Assembly (NCBI GenBank): GCA_965194655.1
Contig: OZ239148.1
Coordinates: 868,001-932,000, forward strand
Origin: Hahnella lacustris
Lineage (GTDB): Bacteria; Pseudomonadota; Gammaproteobacteria; Burkholderiales; Burkholderiaceae_A
Length of the DNA: 64,000 nucleotides
Reading direction: 5' to 3'
This document shows positions 25,596 through 35,348 of the stretch, piece after piece. The notes beneath the pieces are model-generated. The model searched no databases and was not told where the DNA came from. It was given only the letters and a program-made list of their open reading frames with translations. The translations under genes were made by a program, and so were the position numbers. Within the stretch, counting starts at the first letter, position 1. Every line of letters begins with the position of its first letter.

Positions 25596-27608
25596 TCAAT
25601 TGATCTTGACCATGCCACCCTTGAGGGTCAGCATCGATCCACCATCAATGGTCCCGCCAGAGCTTGCCTTTCCATTCAGGGAGAGGCCTTCAAGGGCGAG
25701 AGTGGCTGCGGACTTCACGGTGGCAGCAGCCTTGCTGTCAACCGTGAGTGCACCGGTGGAGTTGATCTTGAGCGTCCCCTTCACCGTGATGCTCAGGTCG
25801 CCATCCACGGTGAGGCTGTAATCACCTTTGACGGTCTGAGTGAGGTTGCCTGCCACCGCGAGCAACTCGTCGCCCCCAATCTTAGTCGTGCGGTCAGCCG
25901 CAATGGTCCTGGACTCACTGCCTTTATTGAGAGCAACCGTGAGATCACCCTCTTCAATGGTGTGGGTTTCATCCCCTGAGTAAATGGTCGTGGTCGCGCT
26001 GTCCTCGATGTCGATCTGTAAGTCCTTCTGCGCATGCAGGTAGAGGAGCTCAGCCTCCTCTTTGTCTTCGAGCCGAATCTCGTTTCCTTCGACGCGGTCT
26101 CCACCGACCAGTGCAGCCTCTGCGGCATTAAATAAGAAGGCAGCGGCTGCCTCCGGTGAATCATCGATGGCCAGCTGCCCCGCGGCCATGAGTGTCTCTG
26201 CAAGGGTAGGGGGAACCTTCGTGGGCTTCGAGCGAATGATCGTCTGTGTCTTGAGGTCGGGCAGGGCAATGGGCGGTGCGTTCTCTCCGTTATAGACGCA
26301 GCCTGTCACCAGCGGACGGTCCGGATCTCCGTCAATGAAGGTCACCACCACCTCCTGGCCGACACGAGGAATGAAGAGGGTGCCCCATCCATTTCCAGCC
26401 CAAGTCTGTGAGACTCGAACCCAGCACGAGCTATTTTCCGCACGTTCTTGATCCTCATCCCAGAAGAATCGAATCTTGATTCGGCCATAGCGATCGGTGT
26501 GAATGTCCTCACCGTCTGGCCCCACGACAATCGCTGTCTGGCTGCCGAGAACGCGCGGGGTCGGGGTCGTTAAAGCCGGCCGGAAGCGCTGGCTCGCAGG
26601 GATGGCTCCGAATTGATTCTGGTAGCCCGAGTTATCTGCCTGGTGCCGAACGGAGGTGACGCTATAAGTCGTATTCAGCCTCTCGGTCGGATGAGCCTCA
26701 AGGTCAAATTGGACCCCTGGCGCGAGATTAGGGCTGAGGCTTTCACCGCGGAACGACTTGGATTCGCAGTCAGCTGCTTGCGCCAGTCGCTCGAGCCAGA
26801 GCTTGCTGCCTTGGCTATTCGCTTGACGGCTCGGGTAGAGGTAGTTGCGTCCCTTTCCCTTTTTTGCCTGTGTCTCCGCTGAGTTCAGTTGGTTCGGGGT
26901 CTCCATGTGATAGTCGCGTGCAGCGTAACCCTGGGTCACCAGACGTGCTCTGGCCTCAAACTTTAATAGGCTGTCTGGAAAACTGGTGGCCTGAGAGAGG
27001 CTTCTGAAGACCAGTGGATTTGCGCCCTCCGTTGGCTGAAAAGAGGAGGAGGCGTCACTCAGGACCATGGTGTGATCGGAACTGGAGTGTTCGAAGTGAT
27101 ACGCAATCCCTTCTTGCTCCAACAGGCGGTGAATGAAATCGAGCGCCGTCTCGTCATATTGGACGCAGTACTCCCGTGCAGGAGATGCAAACTCCGCCTC
27201 ATTGCGGATGCTGAGTCCAACCCGTTGCGCGTAGGCCGTCACAATCTCAATGGCGGTATGCCCCTGAAAGATGCGACGCCCTCGGTCGAGGCCCAAGAGC
27301 CAGAGCCTGGGGACGAGCTCAATCTCATAGTGAGCTTCTTGGGCATCGAAGCCCACCAGGGAGAAATCTCGGACGATGCCGTGAAAGTTCCTTGCCGGCC
27401 CTGTCGTCTGCTCTACGGTCAGGTGCACTGAAGTGCCGAGTAGCGCCTCCCCGTCCAGCGAGGCGTCTGCGCTGCCAATCGAGAGGCGCATCTCGAACGG
27501 GCAAGAGAGGGCCTCTTCCACTCGCAGCGATTCGGCCCAAACCTTGGACCCGCCCATCTGCGTATGGACCACCACTCTGCAGCCGTCCTTTAGATAGCCG
27601 TCTCTCAT
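25596..27608 (-). CDS. vgrG: T6SS spike protein VgrG (TssI) with Ala-rich insert
   Basis: A 670-residue trimeric spike protein. It has the gp27/gp44-like region (about 10-370), the gp5 OB-fold with DRYGRIKIRFFWDEDQ, the conserved WAGNGWGTLFIPRVGQEVVV and FIDGDPDRPLVTGCVYNG, and a C-terminal beta-helix of repeated V-D-G-D/T-V-K-G segments. Between the OB domain and the helix, where homologues have a short glycine/serine stretch, there is a roughly 40-residue alanine-rich segment (LAIDDSPEAAAAFLFNAAEA) before NEIRLEDKEEAELLYLHAQK. The C-terminus ends with the helix and no toxin domain. Overlaps clpV by 4 bp. Confidence 0.95.
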   Translation of the reverse strand: MRDGYLKDGCRVVVHTQMGGSKVWAESLRVEEALSCPFEMRLSIGSADASLDGEALLGTSVHLTVEQTTGPARNFHGIVRDFSLVGFDAQEAHYEIELVPRLWLLGLDRGRRIFQGHTAIEIVTAYAQRVGLSIRNEAEFASPAREYCVQYDETALDFIHRLLEQEGIAYHFEHSSSDHTMVLSDASSSFQPTEGANPLVFRSLSQATSFPDSLLKFEARARLVTQGYAARDYHMETPNQLNSAETQAKKGKGRNYLYPSRQANSQGSKLWLERLAQAADCESKSFRGESLSPNLAPGVQFDLEAHPTERLNTTYSVTSVRHQADNSGYQNQFGAIPASQRFRPALTTPTPRVLGSQTAIVVGPDGEDIHTDRYGRIKIRFFWDEDQERAENSSCWVRVSQTWAGNGWGTLFIPRVGQEVVVTFIDGDPDRPLVTGCVYNGENAPPIALPDLKTQTIIRSKPTKVPPTLAETLMAAGQLAIDDSPEAAAAFLFNAAEAALVGGDRVEGNEIRLEDKEEAELLYLHAQKDLQIDIEDSATTTIYSGDETHTIEEGDLTVALNKGSESRTIAADRTTKIGGDELLAVAGNLTQTVKGDYSLTVDGDLSITVKGTLKINSTGALTVDSKAAATVKSAATLALEGLSLNGKASSGGTIDGGSMLTLKGGMVKIN

Positions 27609-30082
27609 GACTGGCGCTCTCTTCTCGTTCGAAGCTCAATAGGCTGCGTGCCTGCGTTCCAGGTGAGGTGGGCTTCGGTCAGGCGCTCTCCATTCGCTGC
27701 GCAGTCGAGTAGGGTGCTTGCAAGTGGAGCAAGAACACTCTGTCGGATGAGCTGGCTGATCGCTCGAACGCCTGTGCTGCCGGCGCAACGCTGCGCCATG
27801 TCTTGAGGCAGCTTTGGGTCCCAGGTGAGGGGCACGTGGTGCATCAACCGCACGCGCTCCGCTGCCTGTTCCAGCTGAGCCTTCGCAATGCGTTCACGGT
27901 GAACCATGGACAGCGGCCGAAACGGAATCAATGTCATTCTGCCCATGAGGGCTGGCCGAAGACGCTGACTCAGGACTGGTGTGAGGCGCTCGGCCAAAGC
28001 CTCAATCGAGATCTCAGGCGCATCCTCACAGAGCTGCTCAATCAGTGTATCTGCCAGATTCGTGGTCACCAGAATGAGGCACTGACGAAAGTCGACCAGA
28101 GTTCCTTCTGCGTCCTCGAGCATGCCGCGATCGAAGACTTGATAAAAGAGTTCGAGAACGTCAGGGTGCGCCTTCTCGGCCTCGTCGAGAAGAATCAGGG
28201 CGTGAGGCTTTCGACGAACGGCCTCGGTGAGAGCGCCACCCTTTCCAAACCCGACATAGCCTGGCGGAGAGCCCTTGATACCGGAGACCGAATGTGGCTC
28301 CTGAAACTCGGTCATGTTCAGCAAGATGAGCTGCTCTCGGCCTCCGTAGAGGAGCTCCGCAAGTTGGTAGGCCGTCTCTGTCTTCCCCACGCCGCTCGGG
28401 CCAGCCAGAAGGAACACACCGGTCGGTCGATTCGGATCTGATAGCCCTGCTTGGTGGCTGAGGACCTGATCTGAAATGAGGCGAAGGGCTGAATCCTGTC
28501 CGTGAATCTGCTGACAGAGTTGGGTCAGGAGAGATCGAGCGGTCTGGTGACGCTCTTGTTTGAGCCGGCCCAGCGGGACACCGGTCCAGTCCGAGACTAC
28601 GGCTGCAACCGTTTCTTCGTCCACTGCTCGGGGAACGATGTCTGCGGCTTTGCCTGATGCGATCGCGGTCCGAAGGTCATTGAAATGACGCTGACTCTCT
28701 TGCAATCGTTGGTAAGCCGCCGCACGTGCTTCATCGGAGACGGGTTCTCCTCTCGTTTGCATCCGCTCTATGCGCTCGACAGATCGGGCGTCCCTCTCGC
28801 AGGTGGCTTGCGCCTCTGTGAGTGCACGAGGCTGCCCAGCTTGAGCCTGTGCCACTCGTGCACAGGCTCGGTCGAGCGCCACAATGGCTTTATCGGGAAG
28901 CCGACGTCCAGAGACGTAGCGGCTCGTCAGGGCGACTGCTGCGCGAATCGCTGAGTCATGGACCTCGACCTGGTGGTGCTTCTCTAACCGAGGCACCATG
29001 CCAAGTAGCATGTCCTCGGCGTCGTCTGTTGAGGGTTCGTTCACCTGCACCACCTCGAATCTCCGGGCCAGTGCTGGGTCCTTCTCAATGTGCTGTTTGT
29101 ATTCGGACCATGTGGTGGCTGCAATGGTCCTGAGCTCTCCTCGGGACAGCGCGGGCTTGAGAATGTTCGCAGCGTCACCAACGCCCTCTGACCCTCCAGC
29201 TCCGATGAGCTGGTGCGCCTCGTCAATGAACAACACAATGGGCTGAGTAGATTGCTTGACCTCTTCTATGAGCCGTTTGAGTCGAGATTCAAACTCACCG
29301 CGCATGCCCGCCCCGGCTTGGAGAAGGGCGAGATCGAGACTGAGTACGCGAACGGCACGAAGGACTGGAGGAACCTGCTCCTGCGCAACCCACTGTGCAA
29401 ATCCCTCAACCACTGCGGTCTTCCCAACACCCGCCTCACCTGTCAGGATCGGGTTGTTCTGGCGTCGACGCATCAGAATCTCGACTAGCGATTGGATCTG
29501 ATGTGTTCTACCGACGACTGGGTCGAGACGACCGAGTCTCGCTGACTCGGTGAGGTCTTGGCAGAACTGCTTGAGGGCGCTGTTCTCCTCCCCTTCAATG
29601 GATCGGTCAGAGCCTTCGGAGGAGTCGTGTCCTCTCGCCCATTTCTCCAGCGCCTCCATAGGGATCCGAAGGAGGGTGGGGGCAGACTGGGCGAGGAGCG
29701 GAGCGACAGCATCCGTCGTGACCATCGACCAGAGCAGATGGTGGGGACGAACAGCAGTCTCACCGCAGCTCACGGAGGCCTTGAGCCATGCCTCCTCAAG
29801 CACAGCACTGAGTTGCTGGGAGAAGGCGGGTGTTCTCTCGTTCCCAGTCTTGAATGACTCTAATGCCGAGTCGAGGTCTCTCTGGAGGGTCCCGATTTGA
29901 AGGGCGTGTGCCTGTAAGACGTCTGAGAATCCAGGCAGGACAGGGTGCAACAGAGCCCAGAGCAAGTGCTCTGGTTCGACCTGAAAGTGGGTCTTCTGAA
30001 CACAATGTGCCGCGGCGCGCTCTAACTGGCCGCGAGCAGCTGCGTTGAGCCGCAGGATGAGGGCTCGAGTGTCAGCGGCCAT
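27605..30082 (-). CDS. clpV: T6SS AAA+ ATPase ClpV (TssH)
   Basis: Disassembles contracted TssBC sheaths for reuse. The 825 residues show the Clp N domain (1-150), AAA1 with GEAGVGKTAVVEGFAQ, a short middle domain, AAA2 with GPSGVGKTETAYQLAELL, and the C-terminal D2-small domain. The middle domain is shorter than in ClpB and the N-terminus lacks the ClpB start, in keeping with ClpV; the true clpB lies at 49.5 kb. Its start overlaps the tssG end by 11 bp. Confidence 0.96.
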   Translation of the reverse strand: MAADTRALILRLNAAARGQLERAAAHCVQKTHFQVEPEHLLWALLHPVLPGFSDVLQAHALQIGTLQRDLDSALESFKTGNERTPAFSQQLSAVLEEAWLKASVSCGETAVRPHHLLWSMVTTDAVAPLLAQSAPTLLRIPMEALEKWARGHDSSEGSDRSIEGEENSALKQFCQDLTESARLGRLDPVVGRTHQIQSLVEILMRRRQNNPILTGEAGVGKTAVVEGFAQWVAQEQVPPVLRAVRVLSLDLALLQAGAGMRGEFESRLKRLIEEVKQSTQPIVLFIDEAHQLIGAGGSEGVGDAANILKPALSRGELRTIAATTWSEYKQHIEKDPALARRFEVVQVNEPSTDDAEDMLLGMVPRLEKHHQVEVHDSAIRAAVALTSRYVSGRRLPDKAIVALDRACARVAQAQAGQPRALTEAQATCERDARSVERIERMQTRGEPVSDEARAAAYQRLQESQRHFNDLRTAIASGKAADIVPRAVDEETVAAVVSDWTGVPLGRLKQERHQTARSLLTQLCQQIHGQDSALRLISDQVLSHQAGLSDPNRPTGVFLLAGPSGVGKTETAYQLAELLYGGREQLILLNMTEFQEPHSVSGIKGSPPGYVGFGKGGALTEAVRRKPHALILLDEAEKAHPDVLELFYQVFDRGMLEDAEGTLVDFRQCLILVTTNLADTLIEQLCEDAPEISIEALAERLTPVLSQRLRPALMGRMTLIPFRPLSMVHRERIAKAQLEQAAERVRLMHHVPLTWDPKLPQDMAQRCAGSTGVRAISQLIRQSVLAPLASTLLDCAANGERLTEAHLTWNAGTQPIELRTRRERQS

Positions 30083-31061
30083 GTGAGAGTCCGCTCAGCG
30101 AGAGGTTGACATCTGAAACTCGGACAGTCTGAGTCCCGGTTTTGATCCAAGCGCTTTGTCCCAGTCTGAGTGGGGTCTCTGGATGCAGGCGTGTCACGGG
30201 TACTGAGGCCCCATCGGGACGAATACGAAGGTGAACGGTCATGGTCTTTTGCAGCACAGTCTTGAGGAGACTACAGAGCATGACATAGCGCTCTCCACCT
30301 GGAAGCCATTGGGCTAGGTGGTGTGCCTGAACCGGTGGAGTGTCAATGCGCATGGACCCAGTGGGGTTCCAGTAGCGTTGGCCGACCACCGCTGATCGAC
30401 CGAGGCTCGGGCGATCGGACAGCTCAGCGCTCGCTGCACTGCCGATGGGCTCCCAGATGCCTTGTAGACCAGACACCTGCAAAGGAGTCAGGAGTCGTTC
30501 GCTGAGAATTTGGGAAATGCTTGCGGCCGACTGGGGCAGCGCACTCTGCAGCCCTGCATGTCTAAGCCATTGCGATTGGGGTAGGTGCGTCAGGTGGCGC
30601 AACATTCGAGCCTGGGCGGTCCTTGCCCCTGTGGCGGCTCCGAGTGCCGGTCTCGACCGCTTTCGGATGAGATAGAAGAGGCGAAGCAGTCGGCCATGGA
30701 ACAGGTCGAGAAAATCAAGTCCAGCCCGATCGCCCGCTCCAGCGCGGGCCAGCAGGTCCTCTGTGATGGCGAGAGGAAGAGGACCCATCGCACCGGCGAG
30801 TGTGAGGGCAGGAGAGCTCAGCGCGTAGGCCTCTCCCGAATCGGGTGCCGCTTGTACCTGATGAACATCTCTGGTGGCGAATCCAAGACTCACTCGGCCC
30901 CGAAGCAACACCGACGCCTTTGTCTCCGAGCTCCGGTGGGTTTCATCACGAGGGTCTAACGGGCGAAAGCCTCCTTTTCGCCCCATACGATCGAGTGCGG
31001 CGATCGCGGAGAGCAGGTCTAGCTCTTCAATGGACTTCAGCGATTCCGCGTTCGAGCTCAT
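30072..31061 (-). CDS. tssG: T6SS baseplate protein TssG
   Basis: Baseplate wedge subunit, 329 residues, partner of TssF. Seen are the early FRPLDPRDETHR segment, FLDLFHGRLLRLFYLIRKRS, and a C-terminal domain with LGQSAWIKTGTQ. The ATG at 31061 overlaps the tssF stop by 4 bp; a GTG 11 codons upstream lies inside tssF and has no ribosome-binding site. Confidence 0.92.
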   Translation of the reverse strand: MSSNAESLKSIEELDLLSAIAALDRMGRKGGFRPLDPRDETHRSSETKASVLLRGRVSLGFATRDVHQVQAAPDSGEAYALSSPALTLAGAMGPLPLAITEDLLARAGAGDRAGLDFLDLFHGRLLRLFYLIRKRSRPALGAATGARTAQARMLRHLTHLPQSQWLRHAGLQSALPQSAASISQILSERLLTPLQVSGLQGIWEPIGSAASAELSDRPSLGRSAVVGQRYWNPTGSMRIDTPPVQAHHLAQWLPGGERYVMLCSLLKTVLQKTMTVHLRIRPDGASVPVTRLHPETPLRLGQSAWIKTGTQTVRVSDVNLSLSGLSHGR

Positions 31062-32812
31062 AGGAGGGCTTGTCCTCCGTGCATCGGAGGCCACTGTATC
31101 AGCCGATCTTCACCGCGCCATACGGAGGTCTGCACAAAGCGATCGACACTGCAGTAAAGCGTTAAGAATCGGGCGAGAACACCCGAGAAGACCACCATAG
31201 ACCCGGAGTTGAAGGCCATCGGGTCGAGCTCTAGCCGCACTCCGAGGCCCGGACAGAATGGCTGCCAGGGCTGGTCCGAGCGGCGCAGCGTGATCGTTTG
31301 CACCTGAAGGCTGGTCAGCCCTCCAATCTGCTCGGCATCCCTCCTAGAAGATCCCGCAAATAGGCTCAGCATGGACTGCATCTGCCTGTGGGGCTGCTCG
31401 GTATGGACCAGTGAGCCGTGGGTGAGGGTCATCAGCTGAGTCAGGCGCCAAACGCTGTCGCCACCCATGGGAGGGGCCTTCTGTCGAGAGGGTTCAATGC
31501 AGAGTCGGGCCTCAATACCCGCCTGTGACCCTTCAACCTGGAGTCTCGCTCCGCTGGGCAGCTGCTCCGCCAGTCCCCGATTCGTGCAGAGAACATCGGC
31601 ATAGATGATAGGGGGCAGTGAAGGTGAGGGGTCAAGACTTCCATCGACGAAGGACAGAAAGACATCGGTTCCCGTGAGATCTTCGCGCAGGGTTTGATCC
31701 CTCCGAGAGATCCAGCAGAGGGCACCATCAAGATCCTCGCTGAGGGCGGCATGGGGCGGGATGATCTCCGGTTTTGCAGCGCCCGGCTGTGATGACGTGA
31801 CATGCAGAATGCTGTGAATCTCGGTCGAGGATTCACGCGCGCGATCAGCAACCAGGCGATACTCGAACTGATCGTCTCTCAGATTGATCGGCTCTGAGGT
31901 TCTTCGAAAGAGATTGATGATGGGCACGCAGCCAAGCTGAATGTTTTCTCTGCCGAAGTCAGGAAGCTTTCTCGCCCCTGGTCCGAGTCGAAGGGCTATG
32001 GTGGTGCTGGATGCGGAATGGAAAACGCCGGCCAGGCCGCGAAGGCGCAGAAAATTAAAGCGCTGTGGAAAGGCGAAGTATTCCTGGAGCAGCAGATAGG
32101 CCGGGTGTCCTCCCGGGGGGAGCGCCAGCGACGGCTCAGGGTCGAGAAGGCCTGGGATGGACACGTTCGCCCCCAGTATGGGCTGAAGGTCATCGGGGCC
32201 ATTGCCGCTGAGGACCATAACCTCCTGGCTCCCAATCAGGTCGAGCAGGCCACCAACGCGTCTCCAGTCTCCTGGAAGGTAGAGATCGAGTGAATCGATG
32301 CCGAGCGCTTGCATGTCGACGCCTGCGTTGGCTTTGAGGCTCAGGCAGAGGTCTCCAGAATCGGTTAACTCCGCTGCCTCCATCTGAATCGGCCAGACCG
32401 TCATGGGTCTTGTGGTTTGAAAGCGAAGGGGCTCACCCGACTCCGCCTGTGTGAACAGCTGGGTCCGTTCGGGAATCTTGAGCGCTCTGGTTTGGACTGT
32501 GCTGCCTCCTGTGCTGAGCTGGGCAACACTCATCGATGGAACGGGTGATAGCAGGGAAGGGCACACATTTTCCAGAATGCCGCTGGCCACCCGTGGAAAC
32601 TCCCGATCCAGGTCTCGCTGAAGTCGCCCGGTGAGAAAAGCAAAGGACTCAATGAGCCGCTCAACATGGGGGTCCCGGGACTCTTGCCCAGTCAGGTCAA
32701 GGCCTTGGGCAACTCGAGGGTGTCGCCTCGCAAAATCTTGTGCAGACTCTCGCAGTGCTGCGAGCTCCTGTCCGAAATAGCTCAGTAGGTCATGATCGTG
32801 GTCACTGCGCAC
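31058..32812 (-). CDS. tssF: T6SS baseplate protein TssF
   Basis: Main wedge protein of the baseplate, 584 residues. The N-terminus LLSYFGQELAALRESAQDFA and SRDPHVERLIESFAFLTGRL are strongly conserved in TssF. Its start overlaps the end of tssE by 11 bp. Together with TssE, TssG and TssK it builds the platform on which the Hcp tube and sheath polymerise. Confidence 0.95.
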   Translation of the reverse strand: MRSDHDHDLLSYFGQELAALRESAQDFARRHPRVAQGLDLTGQESRDPHVERLIESFAFLTGRLQRDLDREFPRVASGILENVCPSLLSPVPSMSVAQLSTGGSTVQTRALKIPERTQLFTQAESGEPLRFQTTRPMTVWPIQMEAAELTDSGDLCLSLKANAGVDMQALGIDSLDLYLPGDWRRVGGLLDLIGSQEVMVLSGNGPDDLQPILGANVSIPGLLDPEPSLALPPGGHPAYLLLQEYFAFPQRFNFLRLRGLAGVFHSASSTTIALRLGPGARKLPDFGRENIQLGCVPIINLFRRTSEPINLRDDQFEYRLVADRARESSTEIHSILHVTSSQPGAAKPEIIPPHAALSEDLDGALCWISRRDQTLREDLTGTDVFLSFVDGSLDPSPSLPPIIYADVLCTNRGLAEQLPSGARLQVEGSQAGIEARLCIEPSRQKAPPMGGDSVWRLTQLMTLTHGSLVHTEQPHRQMQSMLSLFAGSSRRDAEQIGGLTSLQVQTITLRRSDQPWQPFCPGLGVRLELDPMAFNSGSMVVFSGVLARFLTLYCSVDRFVQTSVWRGEDRLIQWPPMHGGQALL

Positions 32813-33239
32813 GGTTCACTCCTACGGAAAAGCTCAGCTGCTCCATCAAGGGATGAAGGTTAACGCTCGCCTGGATCTCAAATCGGGCGATCACCCCCGA
32901 GGCACCGCTCGGGGAGATGGCCCTGACTTGGGCATTTTGCAGCCTGGGTTCAAAGATGCGGATGGCCCTTTCGATGACCTTCGACATGAGTCGTCTATCG
33001 GCTTCCGTGCTGGGAGAGAGCGACCCGAAATCGGGAATCCCCCAGTCCAAAGTGGTGAGTGGATCGGAGAGATAGCGGTCGATGGGCTTTGGTGAACGCG
33101 ACGAGACCAAGGCCTCAAGACTTCGCTGCAGGGACGCCCTGACCTCGGGCAGGTCCATGCGACTGGGCGCCACCCCCTCAGCCGGAGTAACCAGCCTATC
33201 GAAGAGGGGGGGGACGCCACCGGGACCGAGCTTTGCCAT
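32802..33239 (-). CDS. tssE: T6SS baseplate protein TssE (gp25-like)
   Basis: A 145-residue gp25-like lysozyme-fold protein of the baseplate. Seen: PPLFDRL near the start, the YLSDPLTTLDWGIPDF segment, and the C-terminal AIRIFEPRLQNAQV with the conserved E-P-R-L motif needed for sheath attachment. I chose the ATG at 33239; an in-frame TTG at 33263 would begin just past the hcp stop. Follows hcp after a 45-bp gap that contains a GC-rich stem-loop. Confidence 0.93.
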   Translation of the reverse strand: MAKLGPGGVPPLFDRLVTPAEGVAPSRMDLPEVRASLQRSLEALVSSRSPKPIDRYLSDPLTTLDWGIPDFGSLSPSTEADRRLMSKVIERAIRIFEPRLQNAQVRAISPSGASGVIARFEIQASVNLHPLMEQLSFSVGVNRAQ

Positions 33240-33262
33240 GATGACTCTGTCGGCTCTGCCCA

Positions 33263-33286
33263 AGGCCGCCCCTGGGAGGGCGGTTT
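33263..33286 (-). other. GC-rich stem-loop directly after hcp
   Basis: CCGCCC (33266-33271) pairs with GGGCGG (33278-33283) around a 6-nt loop; G-U and A-U pairs can extend the stem to 9 bp. It begins in the hcp stop codon on the transcribed strand. No U-run follows, so it is unlikely to be a full terminator. It fits a 3' stabiliser or partial attenuator that would keep Hcp expression above that of downstream genes. Confidence 0.5.
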
Positions 33287-33794
33287 ACTGGCTCTCGATC
33301 GGGGTGTTGGTTGCCAGATCCCAGCCAAAGAAGTCACTGCCAGCGATGCCCGCTGTGTTGTCTTGCTGAGAGTAGAGCAGACTGATGCCAGTGAAACTGA
33401 TGGTGAAGGTGTCGATTGGCATCTGGCCTCGCCCTTGCCCATGGGTGTGAATGGACGAGATCATGGCGTTCGTCATGGTCCATTCCATTTGTGGGGAGTA
33501 CACGCCACCTGCGGTTCGGCCGATCTTGAGGGTGGCAACCTCAAATGTGCTTCCAGCCGCACAGGCAGAGTAGAGCGCCGTGGTTGAGAGGTCGACCATT
33601 TTGGTGAACTTCATATCGCTCATCACCACGCGGCCGGAGGTACGCTCTGCATTCGCAATGTCAAGCTGCATGGGGAGGTTTGCCGCAATCTCCCAAGTAA
33701 TGCAGATGATGCTCTTGGCGACGATCTCTTCCGAGAATAGGTCGTTACCCGTAACGCCCGGGATGGTAAGGGTGTAAATGTCACTCATGCTCAT
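33285..33794 (-). CDS. hcp: T6SS tube protein Hcp (TssD)
   Basis: Forms the hexameric inner tube fired by the system. The 169 residues have the general Hcp beta-barrel layout, with GRVVMSDMKFTKMVDLSTTA matching the conserved segment around the K-x-x-D-x-S-T motif, and the C-terminal half DTFTISFTGISLLYSQQD. The ATG at 33794 has GGAG 9 nt upstream. The gene lies between tssC and tssE and is the only hcp in the window. It is followed by a stem-loop that may raise its mRNA level. Confidence 0.92.
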   Translation of the reverse strand: MSMSDIYTLTIPGVTGNDLFSEEIVAKSIICITWEIAANLPMQLDIANAERTSGRVVMSDMKFTKMVDLSTTALYSACAAGSTFEVATLKIGRTAGGVYSPQMEWTMTNAMISSIHTHGQGRGQMPIDTFTISFTGISLLYSQQDNTAGIAGSDFFGWDLATNTPIESQ

Positions 33795-33828
33795 GAGGGT
33801 GCTCCAGTATTAGATGGGTTCTAGTAAG

Positions 33829-35316
33829 TTAACCAGCCGCTGCGGGGAGCTCAGCCACCATACGGATGGATGCTTTGAGTTCTTCCATTTGGAAATGGGG
33901 GCGCACAAAGACGACGGCTTGATAGACCCCGGGCTTTCCAGCCACTTCGCTGACGTCAATCCGAGCATTGGCAAGCGGCAGTCGAGCCTTTGTCGCTTGA
34001 GGGGCACTCTCATTGAGGCAAACGTATGCTGAGATCCAGTTGTTGAGGTACTGAGAAACCGTCTCTTTGGTCTGAAAGCTCCCCACCTTATCCCGCATGA
34101 TCACCTTGATGTAGTGAGCGAATCGTGAGGCAGCCATCATGTAGGGAAGACGCGAAGACAGCTGGGCGTTTGCGTTGGCCGCATCCTTGTCGTATGTCTT
34201 GGGCTTGTTGACCGTTTGGCCCCCAAAGAATGCAGCTACATTGGAGCCCTTTGCGTTCACGATTGCAATGAACCCCAGGTCGTTAAGCTCTTTTTCACGA
34301 CGATCTGTAATCGTGACCTCGGTTGGGCACTTCAGTACCACGTCCCCTTCATCAGTTTTGAAGGCATGCGCGGTCATCCCCTCCACCTTGCCGCCGCCCT
34401 CTACACCGCGAATGGCGGTCGTCCAGCCATACTTGGCAAATGCATCTGTGATTTTCAGACCCATGAGGTAGCAGGCATTCGACCAGAGGTATTTGTCGTG
34501 ATCTCGCCCGTCGACATCCTCTTCGAAATTAAACTTCTCAACCGGCCTGGTCTTTGCCCCATAGGGTAGGCGGGCGGCGTAACGAGGAAGCGTGAGCGCC
34601 ACGTATCGAGAATCCTCCGAGTCGCGAAGGCCATTCCAGCTCACGAGCTCGGCACTCTCGAACACCTTTGAAAGGTCACGCGGCGTGCCGAGTTCTTGGA
34701 AAGAACGCATATCGAAGAGCGCAGGGGATGCGGCAGAGACAAAAGGCGCGTGCGCAGCGGCAGCAACCTTCGAGATCCGCTCGAGTAGAGAGATGTCTTG
34801 TGGGTGACGACCAAAGTAGTAGTCGCCAATCAGCATTGAATATGGATTCCCACCAAAGGTGCCGTACTCTTCTTCGTAGACCTTGCGAAAAAGAACGCTC
34901 ATGTCATAGTCGACAGCCGACTCAAGGTCTTTGAGCAACTCTGACTTGGAGGCCACCATGAGGCGAATTTTCAGGCGAGTAGACGTCTCAGTTCCGAAGA
35001 CGAAGTCCCTGAGCCCCTGCCAGGAGCCCTCGAGCGCCTGGAAGTCGGGGTGGTGGAGGATCTCGTTGAGCTGATCGGTGAGCATGCGGTCGATGTCAGC
35101 GACACGCTCATTGATGGCTGCGACCAGACCCTTGTCAGGACTGAAGCGCATGCCTTCATCGAGCAGTTCGCTGGCCAAGGTGCCGAGCATTTGTCTCGCG
35201 TAGACAGCCTGGGAGGGCTCGTTTGCCATCCGGCCTTCTTGAATGATTCGGTCGAGAAGTCCGAGCGACTGGCCCTCTGCGCCGCCTGTGGATTGGGTTG
35301 CTTGCTCTTCTGCCAT
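33829..35316 (-). CDS. tssC: T6SS sheath large subunit TssC (VipB)
   Basis: Large subunit of the contractile sheath, about 495 residues. Conserved segments include LNEILHHPDFQALEGSWQGL, MLIGDYYFGRHPQDISLLE, LRDSEDSRYVALTLPRYAARLPYG and FAHYIKVIMRDKVGSF. The ATG at 35316 was preferred over a GTG three codons upstream. It follows tssB after 32 bp, the usual order. Confidence 0.96.
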   Translation of the reverse strand: MAEEQATQSTGGAEGQSLGLLDRIIQEGRMANEPSQAVYARQMLGTLASELLDEGMRFSPDKGLVAAINERVADIDRMLTDQLNEILHHPDFQALEGSWQGLRDFVFGTETSTRLKIRLMVASKSELLKDLESAVDYDMSVLFRKVYEEEYGTFGGNPYSMLIGDYYFGRHPQDISLLERISKVAAAAHAPFVSAASPALFDMRSFQELGTPRDLSKVFESAELVSWNGLRDSEDSRYVALTLPRYAARLPYGAKTRPVEKFNFEEDVDGRDHDKYLWSNACYLMGLKITDAFAKYGWTTAIRGVEGGGKVEGMTAHAFKTDEGDVVLKCPTEVTITDRREKELNDLGFIAIVNAKGSNVAAFFGGQTVNKPKTYDKDAANANAQLSSRLPYMMAASRFAHYIKVIMRDKVGSFQTKETVSQYLNNWISAYVCLNESAPQATKARLPLANARIDVSEVAGKPGVYQAVVFVRPHFQMEELKASIRMVAELPAAAG

Positions 35317-35348
35317 GGTGGTCACCGTTTTCGAGTTCGATTAGAGAC

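Noticed and set aside
33800..33828. Half-site AGTATTAG before hcp as a fourth copy of the T6SS repeat
   Set aside because: Only one arm is present; the partner arm is absent at the right spacing.
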